DNA from: Mesorhizobium japonicum MAFF 303099
GTDB lineage: Bacteria > Pseudomonadota > Alphaproteobacteria > Rhizobiales > Rhizobiaceae
Length of the DNA: 64,000 bases
Assembly (NCBI RefSeq): GCF_000009625.1
Contig: NC_002678.2
Location: 5,612,001-5,676,000 of the forward strand
Direction: 5' to 3'
A program made the position numbers and the translations under genes. Every line of letters begins with the position of its first letter. The first letter of the stretch is position 1. The notes beneath the pieces are model-generated. The model worked only from the letters and a program-made list of their open reading frames with translations. It ran no database searches and was not told where the DNA came from. Shown here one piece after another: positions 53,254 through 61,841 of this stretch.

Positions 53254-55014
53254 TCAGGCTGACCAGTAGTCGGGACGGTTCTGACCCATGCTCGCCATGG
53301 AACTGGCGATCGGCGACGGCATCTGGACCGGGCTCGGCAGATTGGTGCCAAGGCCGAACATATCCTGGAGGATCGCACTTATCATCCAGCGGATCAGCGA
53401 CTGATTGTTGGGGAAATTGAAGACGTTGAAGTCGCATTGCGGCGTCAGCGAACGCACCAGGCGTTCCGTCTGGTCCTCAGCCTGGTAGGCGATACGCAGC
53501 TCACGCACCATCAGCGACTTCAGGCCCGGGTCCCAGGCCGCAGGAGCGCCGAATGGGTCGAGCAACTCATCACGGATGACACTGAGCTTGTTTTTCAGCT
53601 TGTCGCTGAATTCACACAGAAGCACGCCCGGATTCTTCAACTGGTCGGTCAGGTCCAGCGCCGCGCCGATGGCGAGGCCAACGGCGGTAGCCCGCCTTTC
53701 CTGTTCGCCGAGGCCGTCCGGATCCGTGCCGACCGCATAGAGGTCGATCGCCCTGTCGAGCAGGAACAGCAGGTAATCGAGCAGCACCTGGCAGGAGATA
53801 TCGTCGTCATCGCAGCCGCAGCCGGCGAAGCAGTCGACCTGCTCGAGCAGGAAACCGCGCGCGATGGTCAGGTTCATCAGCCGGATGGCGCCCTGGTCCG
53901 GTCCGCCGGCGCCGTAAAGGCCATAGACGATGATCGGCGGGCGCGCGACGTAGAGCAGCCGCGAGCTGCCTTTCGAGACGAAGGCGTCGACGAACAGCTG
54001 CAGGCTGGAGACGAATGCCACCAGCGGCGGCGATTCCGGCGGGCCCGAAGTGATCGGCACATCGATCGGAACCGGGATGCTCTGGCCGAACTGGATCAGG
54101 CGCTGGAAGCGGTGAACCAGCATTGCCGACGCGGTCGACAGCTCGCGCAAGCCTTCGACGCTTGCCCCGGTCGAGAGGTCGACAAGGTCGTCCATCGCTT
54201 GCGACAGTGCGTTCTCTTCCAGCAGCGCGCGCAGATCCGCCTGGCCGCCGGCCTCCAGCTGCTGCACCAGATTTCGGTAGGCCTCGATGCCGCGCGGCCA
54301 GTCCTCCTGGCCAAGCGTGCTTTCAACCGAACCGGTCAGGCTGCGCAGCGCCATGATGACGGCGTTGCGGCGTGCCTGCAGTTCTCCGGCCGCCGAACGC
54401 ACGATCGAGGTGCTGCGGGTGATGCCGTTGGACGCCAGCCCCTCGCCGATGGCGACAAGAATGAGCCCGGCCAGCACATCGCAGCTCTGGGCAAACCGCC
54501 TGAACAGGATGGCGCTGCCGTCGGTGAGCGTGCCGACATAGCGCGCCAGGCGCGAATACTCGCCGAGCTGGCGGCGCGCCGACATCGCACGGTCGTGATT
54601 GACCGAATCGAGAGCGAGCCTGGCGGCAGCCAGTCCATCATTGGCGAGCTGCCGGATCGAGCGGCCCCAGCCGATCATCTCGATGCGGATGTCCTTCAGC
54701 GGCGAGGAGGTCGAAAGCGTCTGCAGGTCGCGCTCGAGATCGTCCTGCGCCTGTGCCATCTCGACGGAGGAGGGGCCCGTGTTGCGGGCTTGCGGCACAT
54801 AGTCGGGCACGCTCGAATAAGGCAGGCCGGCTTGTTCGCGTCGATCCCTGTCTGCCTCCTCCGGATAGAAGTTCAAGAGAGCGTTGGCGATCTGGTCGGG
54901 ATCGCGCGGGTCACTCACGCGCAGCGTCTTGCGCAGCAGATTGTCCACGGCAACCGTGGCAGGAGACCGAAATTTCGAGACCGGGCTGGCGGCGGCTGTA
55001 AATACGTCGACCAT
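53254..55014 (-). CDS. Large hypothetical protein (cluster gene 3)
   Basis: 586 residues, the largest product of the cluster, no family recognised. Mostly alpha-helical with no signal peptide. A Cys/Asp cluster (VDCFAGCGCDDDDISC, about residues 395-410) could bind metal and recalls the Cys clusters of gene 8. Moderately hydrophobic stretches (LLDYLLFLLDRAIDLY, VLAGLILVAIGEGLA) occur, but no clear membrane helix. GAGGTGAG precedes the ATG. It could be a scaffold or shell component; this is not supported beyond size and position. Confidence 0.78.
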   Translation of the reverse strand: MVDVFTAAASPVSKFRSPATVAVDNLLRKTLRVSDPRDPDQIANALLNFYPEEADRDRREQAGLPYSSVPDYVPQARNTGPSSVEMAQAQDDLERDLQTLSTSSPLKDIRIEMIGWGRSIRQLANDGLAAARLALDSVNHDRAMSARRQLGEYSRLARYVGTLTDGSAILFRRFAQSCDVLAGLILVAIGEGLASNGITRSTSIVRSAAGELQARRNAVIMALRSLTGSVESTLGQEDWPRGIEAYRNLVQQLEAGGQADLRALLEENALSQAMDDLVDLSTGASVEGLRELSTASAMLVHRFQRLIQFGQSIPVPIDVPITSGPPESPPLVAFVSSLQLFVDAFVSKGSSRLLYVARPPIIVYGLYGAGGPDQGAIRLMNLTIARGFLLEQVDCFAGCGCDDDDISCQVLLDYLLFLLDRAIDLYAVGTDPDGLGEQERRATAVGLAIGAALDLTDQLKNPGVLLCEFSDKLKNKLSVIRDELLDPFGAPAAWDPGLKSLMVRELRIAYQAEDQTERLVRSLTPQCDFNVFNFPNNQSLIRWMISAILQDMFGLGTNLPSPVQMPSPIASSMASMGQNRPDYWSA

Positions 55015-55025
55015 GACATCTCACC

Positions 55026-56318
55026 TCATGCAACGAGTGCGGCTGGGGACGGTTGCGCAGTAGGCCGTCGGTTTGCCTGACGCTGGGCCAGGTTTCTGAT
55101 GACAAGCTTTGCAATGGCGTCCGGTTCGGCGCCGGCTTCCAGCGCGAACCGGCTGGCCGACACAAGAAAACGTGGCGGCAGGTCGGGTACTTGCCCCGCC
55201 GCGATCTGGATTCCGCCACGACGGATGCGGGCTTCGTCGGCGCGCGTGAAAGGGATGGCGTCGGCCAGCGCGTGCTGCCCAAGACCCCGGCGCGGCTGAT
55301 AGGCGATCTCATCGACCACCGCCGGAATGACGCGAGGAGCCGAAGCAAGCAGGACCGGCGGCAGCCTGTGGCCGCGCGCCGGATTGTAAAGGCCACGCCA
55401 GACGCGTTCGGCGCGCGCCGCCTCGGCGGCAAAGCCCATGCGACGCAGCATTTCGGTCAAGATCAGAACCCGGATCCAGCCGGTTGGATGCGCCCCCCCG
55501 GGGCGATAGGTGAGGGCACGCGCGCCTGGATGGGCGAGGAATTCCATCATGCCCCAGACCGACGCGGTGCCGCCGAGCAGCAGTGCGGCGAGGTCGGCGA
55601 AGATTTCCTTGTGCCAGCGGCGCAGGATCGTCACCACCAACGGGTCGAAACGCATCGAGGCCAGGCGGTTGGCGACCGCTTGCGCGTTCTCCTGCCACAG
55701 GCCCATGTCGGCCTGCAAATTGTGGGCGACTTCGTGCAGGAACACGGACTGCCAGGGATTGTCGCGATCCCAGGGAATGCGGATCACCGGGAACGGATTG
55801 CTGTCGCCGAGCAAGCGGGCGAGGGCTACGCCTCGGCGCTGCGTGGCCGGCGAATAGCCGTGTTCCATGTAGGTCAGCGGCTTGAGCAGCGGGCCACCAA
55901 AGACGCCCGGCAAGGCCGCGCGGACGACCGTGTAGCAGTCGAGCGCGATCGCGTCATGGGCGGCGAGCGCCGGCGCGAAGCCTGAGCCGCGCTGCGACAT
56001 CACCTCGAAGAACATGCCGAAGGTCCGGCGCAGCCGATCGATCCTGCGGTCGAGCATCGCCATCTGGGTGAGCGCGGCCTGGGCCGTCGCGGGCGGCCAG
56101 GCGCGTTCGATCTCGGCGATATGCCGGTTGATGGCATTGCCGATGGTCGCCAGCCGCTTGTTGGCGGCATGGAAGTGAGCCCGCGACGGCGCATAGGGCA
56201 GGTCTTCGGGACGAAGTCCGATGCGCCTCGGTGTCAGGCGGTTGAGGCGTTGTGCGCGAGCTTTCAAAGCCCGCAGCTTGGTGTCCAGGAACCGCCTGGT
56301 CGAAGAACCCGTGCGCAT
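55026..56318 (-). CDS. HExxH zinc metalloprotease (cluster gene 2)
   Basis: 430 residues. The zinc motif FLHEVAHNLQ (His195, Glu196, His199) is followed about 40 residues later by HKEIFADLAALLLGG, whose Glu238 is the likely third ligand, a gluzincin-like spacing. The N-terminal 110 residues are basic and helical; no signal peptide. No named peptidase family could be assigned. ATG 56318 is chosen (MRTGSSTRRF) with AAGGA upstream; the frame remains open to 56450. It lies between the acidic-repeat protein and the 586-residue protein. Confidence 0.8.
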   Translation of the reverse strand: MRTGSSTRRFLDTKLRALKARAQRLNRLTPRRIGLRPEDLPYAPSRAHFHAANKRLATIGNAINRHIAEIERAWPPATAQAALTQMAMLDRRIDRLRRTFGMFFEVMSQRGSGFAPALAAHDAIALDCYTVVRAALPGVFGGPLLKPLTYMEHGYSPATQRRGVALARLLGDSNPFPVIRIPWDRDNPWQSVFLHEVAHNLQADMGLWQENAQAVANRLASMRFDPLVVTILRRWHKEIFADLAALLLGGTASVWGMMEFLAHPGARALTYRPGGAHPTGWIRVLILTEMLRRMGFAAEAARAERVWRGLYNPARGHRLPPVLLASAPRVIPAVVDEIAYQPRRGLGQHALADAIPFTRADEARIRRGGIQIAAGQVPDLPPRFLVSASRFALEAGAEPDAIAKLVIRNLAQRQANRRPTAQPSPAALVA

Positions 56319-56350
56319 CGCCACGATCCTTCTTGTTGCACCGACTGGGT

Positions 56351-57400
56351 TTAATTGGGCCGGATGGTGATGCTGACCGGACCGCGGATCACGATACGCC
56401 GCCGGCGCCCTTGATTTGGGCCATATCCGCCAGTCCAACCGCCTGGCCAACCGCCGGCAGCCCGCCCCAAGGCCCGTCCGGCGATACGCGCCAGGTTGCG
56501 TCCTGGGGCCATGCCGGCGCGAACCGCCGCCGCGGTGCGGCGCACGATCTGGCGCCCTCTCTGCAGGGGTCGCGTCAACTGCCGGCGCAGACCCTGCCCG
56601 CGTGCCGCGACGCGACGCGCGGTTCGTGCCAGAACCAGTGGCCGGACCGATGCCGGGGTGCGGCGCGTGACGGCGGTGCGGCGGACGCTGTTGGCGATGC
56701 GCGGCAGAGCGCGGATCGCGGTCGGACCGCCACGGTTGACGAGCTGGGTGGCGGCACGGCGCACGGTGCGAACCGCCTGGGTGCGTGCGGCCGCGGGCAT
56801 GCGCACCGCCACCGGGCCAAGCACTCGCCTCGTCGCAAGCGCGGCCACAACGGGAATGGCGGCACGATTGCGCACCGCGAGCTCGGCGAAGGCGTCAAGC
56901 GCCTCGTCCTCGGAGGCTTCGTCCGCCATCAACTGGCCGACGACATTGGCGATGCCACCAATCGCGGTGCCGTAGCCGGGAATAAGGCTGGCGACCGGCG
57001 CAACGGCGCGAGCGATGCGGCCGATTGTGGGAGCGGCACGTCGGACCGTGCGCACGACGCCGCGCACGCCGCGGGCGATGCGGCGGAAGAACTCGTCGCT
57101 GTCTTCAGCCGCAAGCGCGTAGCTCATGGCCTGATCCCAGGCATCGTCGTCGGACTCATCGCCTTCATCGAAACCGTCGCCTTCGTCGAACTCGTCACCG
57201 GCATCGAATTCGTCGCCAGCGTCCATCTCGTCGAAGCCCGAGGCCTCGAATTCGTCGCCTTCGTCGAACTCGTCGCCTTCGTCGGCCTCATCGAAGCCGT
57301 CGCCCTCGTCCATTTCGTCGAATTCGTCGTAGCTGTCGGCGGGGCCTTCCGCTTCATCAAAGGCAAGGTCGTCGAACATCGATTCGTCATACCCGTCCAT
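56351..57400 (-). CDS. Acidic-repeat/glycine-zipper/basic-tail protein (cluster gene 1)
   Basis: 349 residues in three distinct parts. Residues 1-95 are almost only Asp, Glu, Gly and Phe in repeats such as DEGDEFDEGDEF. Residues 100-155 form amphipathic and Gly-rich helices (RRIARGVRGVVRTVRR, LIPGYGTAIGGIANVVGQLM). The remainder is strongly basic, with many RR pairs (RTARRVAARGQGLRRQL). No signal peptide. The extreme charge separation suggests self-assembly, membrane insertion or nucleic-acid binding with an acidic prodomain. First gene of the cluster, with GAGGAG upstream of its ATG. Confidence 0.82.
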   Translation of the reverse strand: MDGYDESMFDDLAFDEAEGPADSYDEFDEMDEGDGFDEADEGDEFDEGDEFEASGFDEMDAGDEFDAGDEFDEGDGFDEGDESDDDAWDQAMSYALAAEDSDEFFRRIARGVRGVVRTVRRAAPTIGRIARAVAPVASLIPGYGTAIGGIANVVGQLMADEASEDEALDAFAELAVRNRAAIPVVAALATRRVLGPVAVRMPAAARTQAVRTVRRAATQLVNRGGPTAIRALPRIANSVRRTAVTRRTPASVRPLVLARTARRVAARGQGLRRQLTRPLQRGRQIVRRTAAAVRAGMAPGRNLARIAGRALGRAAGGWPGGWTGGYGPNQGRRRRIVIRGPVSITIRPN

Positions 57401-57991
57401 CTCGAGATCTCCTCTTGAGCGATCGGCCCCTCAGGGGAGCGGGACCAAAGCGATTAACGCCGGTCTGGATAGTCGCGCTCGAGACAATAGCTCTCAAGTC
57501 GACAGGAACGGGTAGTTGAAAGGTGGTCGCCAATATCAGCGACTGTTCAGTCGAGTGGTTTTGTGCGTAATCATAATTACAATGTAGATATTATTTTATC
57601 TTTATTTTCATAGAGGTTGATGAGAGGACGGATTGACGTGACTCAATCAAATCGCGGGCGACCAGCAAGATTTCGCCCTTCGGCCTTGTACTTGCGGGCT
57701 GAACGGACGGTGCTATCGAAGCGGCCGCTGGCGAGGCAGAGCGGCCTTCGCTCCGCCTGAATTCCCTTGGATCGTGATCATCATCCACTTGCCCCCTGTG
57801 AATGGAAAAATTGTTCGTCAAGGCCACCCCGAAGGGCCGATCGTTCCTTTCCCGGCCATCCGAAGTCGATAAGACTAGCGCGCATTGATCGCGGCTATGG
57901 TCGCTCAAAAGTGCCTGCATGTTCAATCGGCTGGGTTTTTCGGACGGAAATTTCAAGCAACATCCGGAAAGCACTGGGAAAGGAGCTTGAT
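57401..57991. other. Divergent intergenic region upstream of the cluster
   Basis: 591 bases that must hold the promoter of the ten-gene - strand cluster and probably that of the oxygenase gene. The segment around 57560-57615 is very AT-rich. Frames through it do not look coding, and I could not place a promoter or operator with confidence. Confidence 0.45.
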
Positions 57992-59011
57992 ATGCCCAGA
58001 ATAGTGCCTGTGCTCGATCTGAGCCGTCTTGAACAGGGCGCGTCGGAACGCCGGACATTTCTAGCGGATCTTCGTTCCGCCTCGCGCGACATCGGCTTTT
58101 TCTATCTTGCCGGACATGGCATCTCCTGGGCGGAGATCAGCGAGGTGCTCACCGCATCGCGCCAGTTCTTTGCCTTGCCGGAGGCCGACAAGCTGGCGAT
58201 CGAGATGGTCAAGTCCTCGCAGTTTCGCGGCTATACGCGCGCCGGCGGCGAACTGACTAAGGGCAGAGAGGACTGGCGCGAACAGCTTGACATCGGCGTC
58301 GAGCGCCAGGCAATCGCGCAAGGGCCGGGAACTCCCGCCTGGACCCGGCTGCAAGGACCGAACCAGTGGCCCGCGGCGCTGCCGGATCTCAAACCCGCGC
58401 TGCTTGCCTGGCAGAGCAAGGTGACAGCCGTGGCGATCCGGCTGCTGAAGGCCTTCGCGCAATCGCTCGATCAGCCCGAGGATGCGTTCGATCCGATCTA
58501 CAGCAGCGAGCCCAACCATCGCATGAAGATCGTGCGCTACCCCGGCCGTGACACAACCGGCGGCGACCAGGGTGTCGGCGCGCACAAGGATGGTGGTTTC
58601 CTCACCCTGCTGCTTCAGGATGACAATAAGGGGCTGCAGGTCGACTATGACGGCAGCTGGGTGGATGTGGACCCCATTCCCGGCACGCTCGTCGTCAACA
58701 TCGGCGAATTGCTCGAACTGGCCTCCAACGGCTACTTGCGCGCGACCGTGCATCGTGTCGTGACGCCGCCCGCCGGCGTCGAGCGCATTTCGGTGCCGTT
58801 CTTCTTCAGCGCCAGGCTCGATGCGACGATACCGCTGCTTGGGCTTTCCGAGGAACTGGCGGCGCAGGCGCGCGGGCCGGCAAGCGATCCGGACAATCCG
58901 CTGTTTCGCGATGTCGGAACCAATGTGCTCAAAAGCCGCCTGCGCTCGCATCCCGACGTCGCGCGGCGCCATTACGCGGATCTGCTCAAAGGGGAAAGCC
59001 GGGTCGGTTGA
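57992..59011 (+). CDS. 2-oxoglutarate/Fe(II) oxygenase, isopenicillin-N-synthase-like
   Basis: Cytosolic non-heme iron oxygenase of 339 residues. The N-terminal DIOX domain reads IVPVLDLSRLEQG and SRDIGFFYLAGHGI. The catalytic core has GAHKDGGFLTLLLQDDNKGLQV (His-x-Asp), LVVNIGELLELASNGYLRATVHRVV (second His) and RISVPFFFSA (Arg-x-Ser for 2-oxoglutarate). Relatives act on amino-acid derivatives, gibberellins or xenobiotics; the substrate is unknown. AAAGGAG lies eight bases before ATG 57992; the longer frame is not supported. Confidence 0.9.
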   Translation: MPRIVPVLDLSRLEQGASERRTFLADLRSASRDIGFFYLAGHGISWAEISEVLTASRQFFALPEADKLAIEMVKSSQFRGYTRAGGELTKGREDWREQLDIGVERQAIAQGPGTPAWTRLQGPNQWPAALPDLKPALLAWQSKVTAVAIRLLKAFAQSLDQPEDAFDPIYSSEPNHRMKIVRYPGRDTTGGDQGVGAHKDGGFLTLLLQDDNKGLQVDYDGSWVDVDPIPGTLVVNIGELLELASNGYLRATVHRVVTPPAGVERISVPFFFSARLDATIPLLGLSEELAAQARGPASDPDNPLFRDVGTNVLKSRLRSHPDVARRHYADLLKGESRVG

Positions 59012-59177
59012 GCTTTCCTGGCGAACAAAGGACAGGATTTTCGCCAGTCTGGCCGATTTTTAGAAAACAGTTCGTCGTATCCGGTCGCGAATCGGTTCAA
59101 AAGAGAAAAATCCGTTTGGTGTTTTCCTCCCATTTCGCCGAGCGGTGTTCCCCTCTGAAGGTTATGACCTTCTTTTT

Positions 59178-59207
59178 GGCCGGGCCGGTTTCGCGCCCGG
59201 CCTTTTT
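59178..59207 (+). terminator. Intrinsic terminator downstream of the oxygenase
   Basis: GGCCGGGC (59178-59185) pairs with GCCCGGCC (59195-59202) around a nine-base loop and is followed by TTTTT. Confidence 0.8.
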
Positions 59208-59310
59208 CTAGCCGCCGTGCGCATTGCCGTCGCCGCGCTGATCCGGCAAGTTTCAACACAGCTCATTCGCCAGCCATCGACCGCAGTCCCCTGGAAAGAA
59301 GGAGAGGTTC

Positions 59311-60000
59311 ATGACATCCAATGTCGCAATTATCGCCGGTGCGGGTTCCGGCTTGAGCGCCTCGCTGGCGCGCCTGCTCGCGAAGGAAGGGTTCAGCGTC
59401 GTTCTGGCCGCCCGCAACATTGAGAAGCTCGGTGCCTTGCAGGCTGAGACCGGCGCGCAGGCCGTGGCAACGGATGTTTCCGATGCCGCGTCTGTGGAGC
59501 ATCTGTTCGATATCGCCGACAAGGCCGGTCCGCTCTCGCTGGTGATTTTCAACGCCAGCGGACGCGCCCGCGGTCCGATAGCGGAGCTCGATCCCGAAGC
59601 GGTCCGGCAGGCTTTGCTGGTTGGCGCCTATGGCGGGTTCCTGGTCGGCCAGCAGGCCGCTCGCCGGCTGGTGGCTCTAGGTTCGGGTTCGATCCTCTTC
59701 ACCGGCGCCACGGCCAGCGTGAAAGGGTTCGCCGGCTCCGCCGGCTTTGCGATGCCAAAATTCGGCTTGCGCGGCCTGGCGCAGTCCATGGCTCGTGAAC
59801 TGGCGCCGAAGAACATCCACGTCGCGCATTTCATCATCGATGGCGCCATTGCCTCGGCCGCGTCCGGACAGGAGGCCGGGCAGCAGGATCGCCGGCTGTC
59901 CCCGGACGCCATCGCCGAGGCTTATCTCTCCATCCATCGCCAGCACCGCAGCGCCTGGACCTGGGAAATGGAACTCAGGCCCTGGGTTGAAACCTTCTGA
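59311..60000 (+). CDS. SDR-family protein with Phe in place of catalytic Tyr
   Basis: 229-residue SDR-fold protein. The cofactor region reads VAIIAGAGSGLSASLARLLAKEG and VVLAARNIEKL. At the active site the expected YxxxK is FAMPK (GSAGFAMPKFGLRGLAQSMA), and the preceding Ser loop is FTGATASVKGF. The Lys is kept but the general acid Tyr is lost, so conventional carbonyl reduction is doubtful. Related SDR proteins I know of share this FAMPKF pattern, so it looks like a conserved subgroup rather than a recent mutation. GAAGGAGAGG lies upstream of the start. Confidence 0.88.
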   Translation: MTSNVAIIAGAGSGLSASLARLLAKEGFSVVLAARNIEKLGALQAETGAQAVATDVSDAASVEHLFDIADKAGPLSLVIFNASGRARGPIAELDPEAVRQALLVGAYGGFLVGQQAARRLVALGSGSILFTGATASVKGFAGSAGFAMPKFGLRGLAQSMARELAPKNIHVAHFIIDGAIASAASGQEAGQQDRRLSPDAIAEAYLSIHRQHRSAWTWEMELRPWVETF

Positions 60001-60390
60001 TGGAGCTGGCGAGGTGCGACGTTCCGGGAGTCGACATTGCATGGGGATATCACTATATAGCGGCGGCTTCGACCGGCGCGCCTAGCGCAGCCCTCCGGAG
60101 CGGCTGTAAAAATATGTTACGCATTGCGCCATCATTTGTGACGAAAAATCGGCTGGAAAACCGGAAAAGCAAATAGAAACAGTGGCGCGAAGCTGGATTG
60201 ATCCAGCTCACGGAAGCAACCCTCCAGAATCAGAAATGTGCTTGAACCCTCGATTTCCTTCGGCTCTGTGGACCCAGGACGGCATTGACTTGCCGGCTGG
60301 CCGCGACTCGGCTGGAATGGGAGGATGCATCCTTAGCGGGATGCCGACGTTTATGATTACCAACCGGCTTTGCCGCCAGGGAACAGCAGT
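60001..60390. other. Intergenic region between SDR and DUF768 genes
   Basis: 390 bases with no convincing gene, hairpin or operator seen. The stretch around 60100-60180 is AT-richer and may contain the promoter of the following gene. Confidence 0.4.
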
Positions 60391-60642
60391 ATGAGTGAAC
60401 ACGCGATCGAGTTCTTGCGGGGATGGATCGGCGAAAAGGTCCATTGCCAGTCCCAGGCCAGGATCGACAAGCAGGCCGAGACCTTGGCCAGGGAATGCGC
60501 CGCCAAGGCCGCCGAGGTCGGCATCCCGCTGGAGGATATCCAGGAAGAAGTCGGCGACATCCAAGAACTCATCGCGTCCCGGCTCGAGGAAGCGGCCGAG
60601 GCCGACGAGCACCAGCATGCGGCCAGCAAGGCCGCGGAATAG
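60391..60642 (+). CDS. DUF768-type small protein
   Basis: 83-residue acidic helical protein: MSEHAIEFLRGWIGEKVHCQ, DKQAETLARECAAKAAEVGI, EEVGDIQELIASRLEEA. The start and the EFLRGWI segment match DUF768, a family concentrated in Mesorhizobium and relatives and of unknown function. AGGGA lies about eight bases upstream of ATG 60391. Followed by a strong terminator, so it is its own transcription unit. Confidence 0.82.
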   Translation: MSEHAIEFLRGWIGEKVHCQSQARIDKQAETLARECAAKAAEVGIPLEDIQEEVGDIQELIASRLEEAAEADEHQHAASKAAE

Positions 60643-60674
60643 ATCTTACCGGGAACTCTCTGTTTGTCTGAATG

Positions 60675-60698
60675 CGCGGGCCCTTTGGCCCGCGTTTT
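60675..60698 (+). terminator. Intrinsic terminator after the DUF768 gene
   Basis: CGCGGGCC (60675-60682) and GGCCCGCG (60687-60694) form a perfect 8-bp stem with CTTT loop, followed by TTTT. It may also serve the converging P1 peptidase gene. Confidence 0.85.
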
Positions 60699-60702
60699 CG
60701 TC

Positions 60703-61839
60703 TCAGCCCAATTTCTCTTTCAGCCCAAACTTTTCTTTCAGCCAAGCCTTCGGCAGCGCCGGCACGAAATTGCCGTTGCGACCGGTCATGTCGTCATTGG
60801 CGGCCAGGGCGTTGAGGATCGATTCCTCCACCGTCTGGATCACGGCATCGAAAAACGGATCGATGTCTGTATCGGGAATAAAATCGGCCTTGGCGATACG
60901 GCCCGACGGCGCAAGTGCGGCGGCAGGATTGGCTGTCGAGAAGGCGAGAAAGATGTCACCTGAGCTGTGATAGCCGAAGCCGCCGGTCATCGCGACGCCC
61001 AGCGGCACCCGGCGTGCCAGCCGCTTCATCTGGTGCGGCAGGAACGGCGCATCGGTGGCGACAACGGCGATGATCGAACCCTTTTCGGCGCGTGGCGTGC
61101 CTTCGCGGATCGCGGGCTCCGTGAGTTCGGATCCGGCGCGCAGGCCACGAAGGGTAAAATTGCGCCGTTTGCCGAAATTCGACTGCACGAAGGCCCCGAC
61201 CGTGTAGGAATTTCCCTGCCACCCAACGATGCGCGACGCCGTGCCCGAGCCGGCCTTGAAGCCGAAAGTGATCATGCCGGTGCCGCCGCCGACGCTGCCT
61301 TCCTCGATCGGGCCGCCGGTTGCGTCATCGAGTGCCTGGGCAACGTGATCGAAGGTTAAATGGTGGCCATTGATGTCGTTGAGAAACCCGTCATAGGTCT
61401 CCGCCGCCACCGGCAGGCCCCAGGCGCTGTCGACCGCGGTGGGCAGTACGCGTTGCATCCATCGCAGCGTGCCGTCACGCGAAACACCGCAGGAGTGCGT
61501 ATTGGTGATGGTGATCGGGAAGTTGAAAGCGCCGGTTTCCTCGATGATGTGCGAGCCGGTCAGCTCGCCATTGCCGTTCTGGCTGAAAATACCGGCGAAG
61601 ACCGGTATGGCCAAGTCGGCGAGCGGTCTTGGCAGGATCGCCGTGACGCCGGTGCGTACCGGCCCCTTGCCGACGATGAGCGGCCCGTCGCCTGAAATCA
61701 GCGTCGCATAGCCGACCGCGACGCCGGGTAGGTCGGTGATTGCGTTGAACGGCCCGGGCGTTCCGTCGAAGCCGATGCCGAAGCTTCGCGCGCGCGGTTT
61801 GCCGCTGGGCGTCGCCAGATGGTGCGGATTGTCGGTCAT
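60703..61839 (-). CDS. P1-family (S58) aminopeptidase, DmpA/BapA-like
   Basis: N-terminal-nucleophile hydrolase of 378 residues. Family motifs are FNAITDLPGVAVGYATL at the N-terminus, SHIIEETGAFNFPITITNTHS, GSVGGGTGMITFGFKAGSGTASRIV, NSYTVGAFVQSNFG and KGSIIAVVATDAPFLPHQMKRLARR. Autocleavage is expected between Gly254 and Ser255, making Ser255 the nucleophile. DmpA cleaves D- or L-amino-acid amides and BapA beta-peptides. No signal peptide is evident, so it is probably cytoplasmic. Starts three bases after the xseA stop, so they are likely co-transcribed. Confidence 0.92.
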   Translation of the reverse strand: MTDNPHHLATPSGKPRARSFGIGFDGTPGPFNAITDLPGVAVGYATLISGDGPLIVGKGPVRTGVTAILPRPLADLAIPVFAGIFSQNGNGELTGSHIIEETGAFNFPITITNTHSCGVSRDGTLRWMQRVLPTAVDSAWGLPVAAETYDGFLNDINGHHLTFDHVAQALDDATGGPIEEGSVGGGTGMITFGFKAGSGTASRIVGWQGNSYTVGAFVQSNFGKRRNFTLRGLRAGSELTEPAIREGTPRAEKGSIIAVVATDAPFLPHQMKRLARRVPLGVAMTGGFGYHSSGDIFLAFSTANPAAALAPSGRIAKADFIPDTDIDPFFDAVIQTVEESILNALAANDDMTGRNGNFVPALPKAWLKEKFGLKEKLG

Positions 61840-61841
61840 GG

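Noticed and set aside
53437..55080. 547-codon + strand frame opposite the 586-residue cluster gene
   Set aside because: The - strand frame has a ribosome-binding site and balanced composition; this one is Arg/Gln/Gly-rich and has no recognisable motif.
57591..58058. 155-codon - strand frame upstream of the cluster
   Set aside because: Overlaps the start of the oxygenase gene, has no ribosome-binding site and no coding character.
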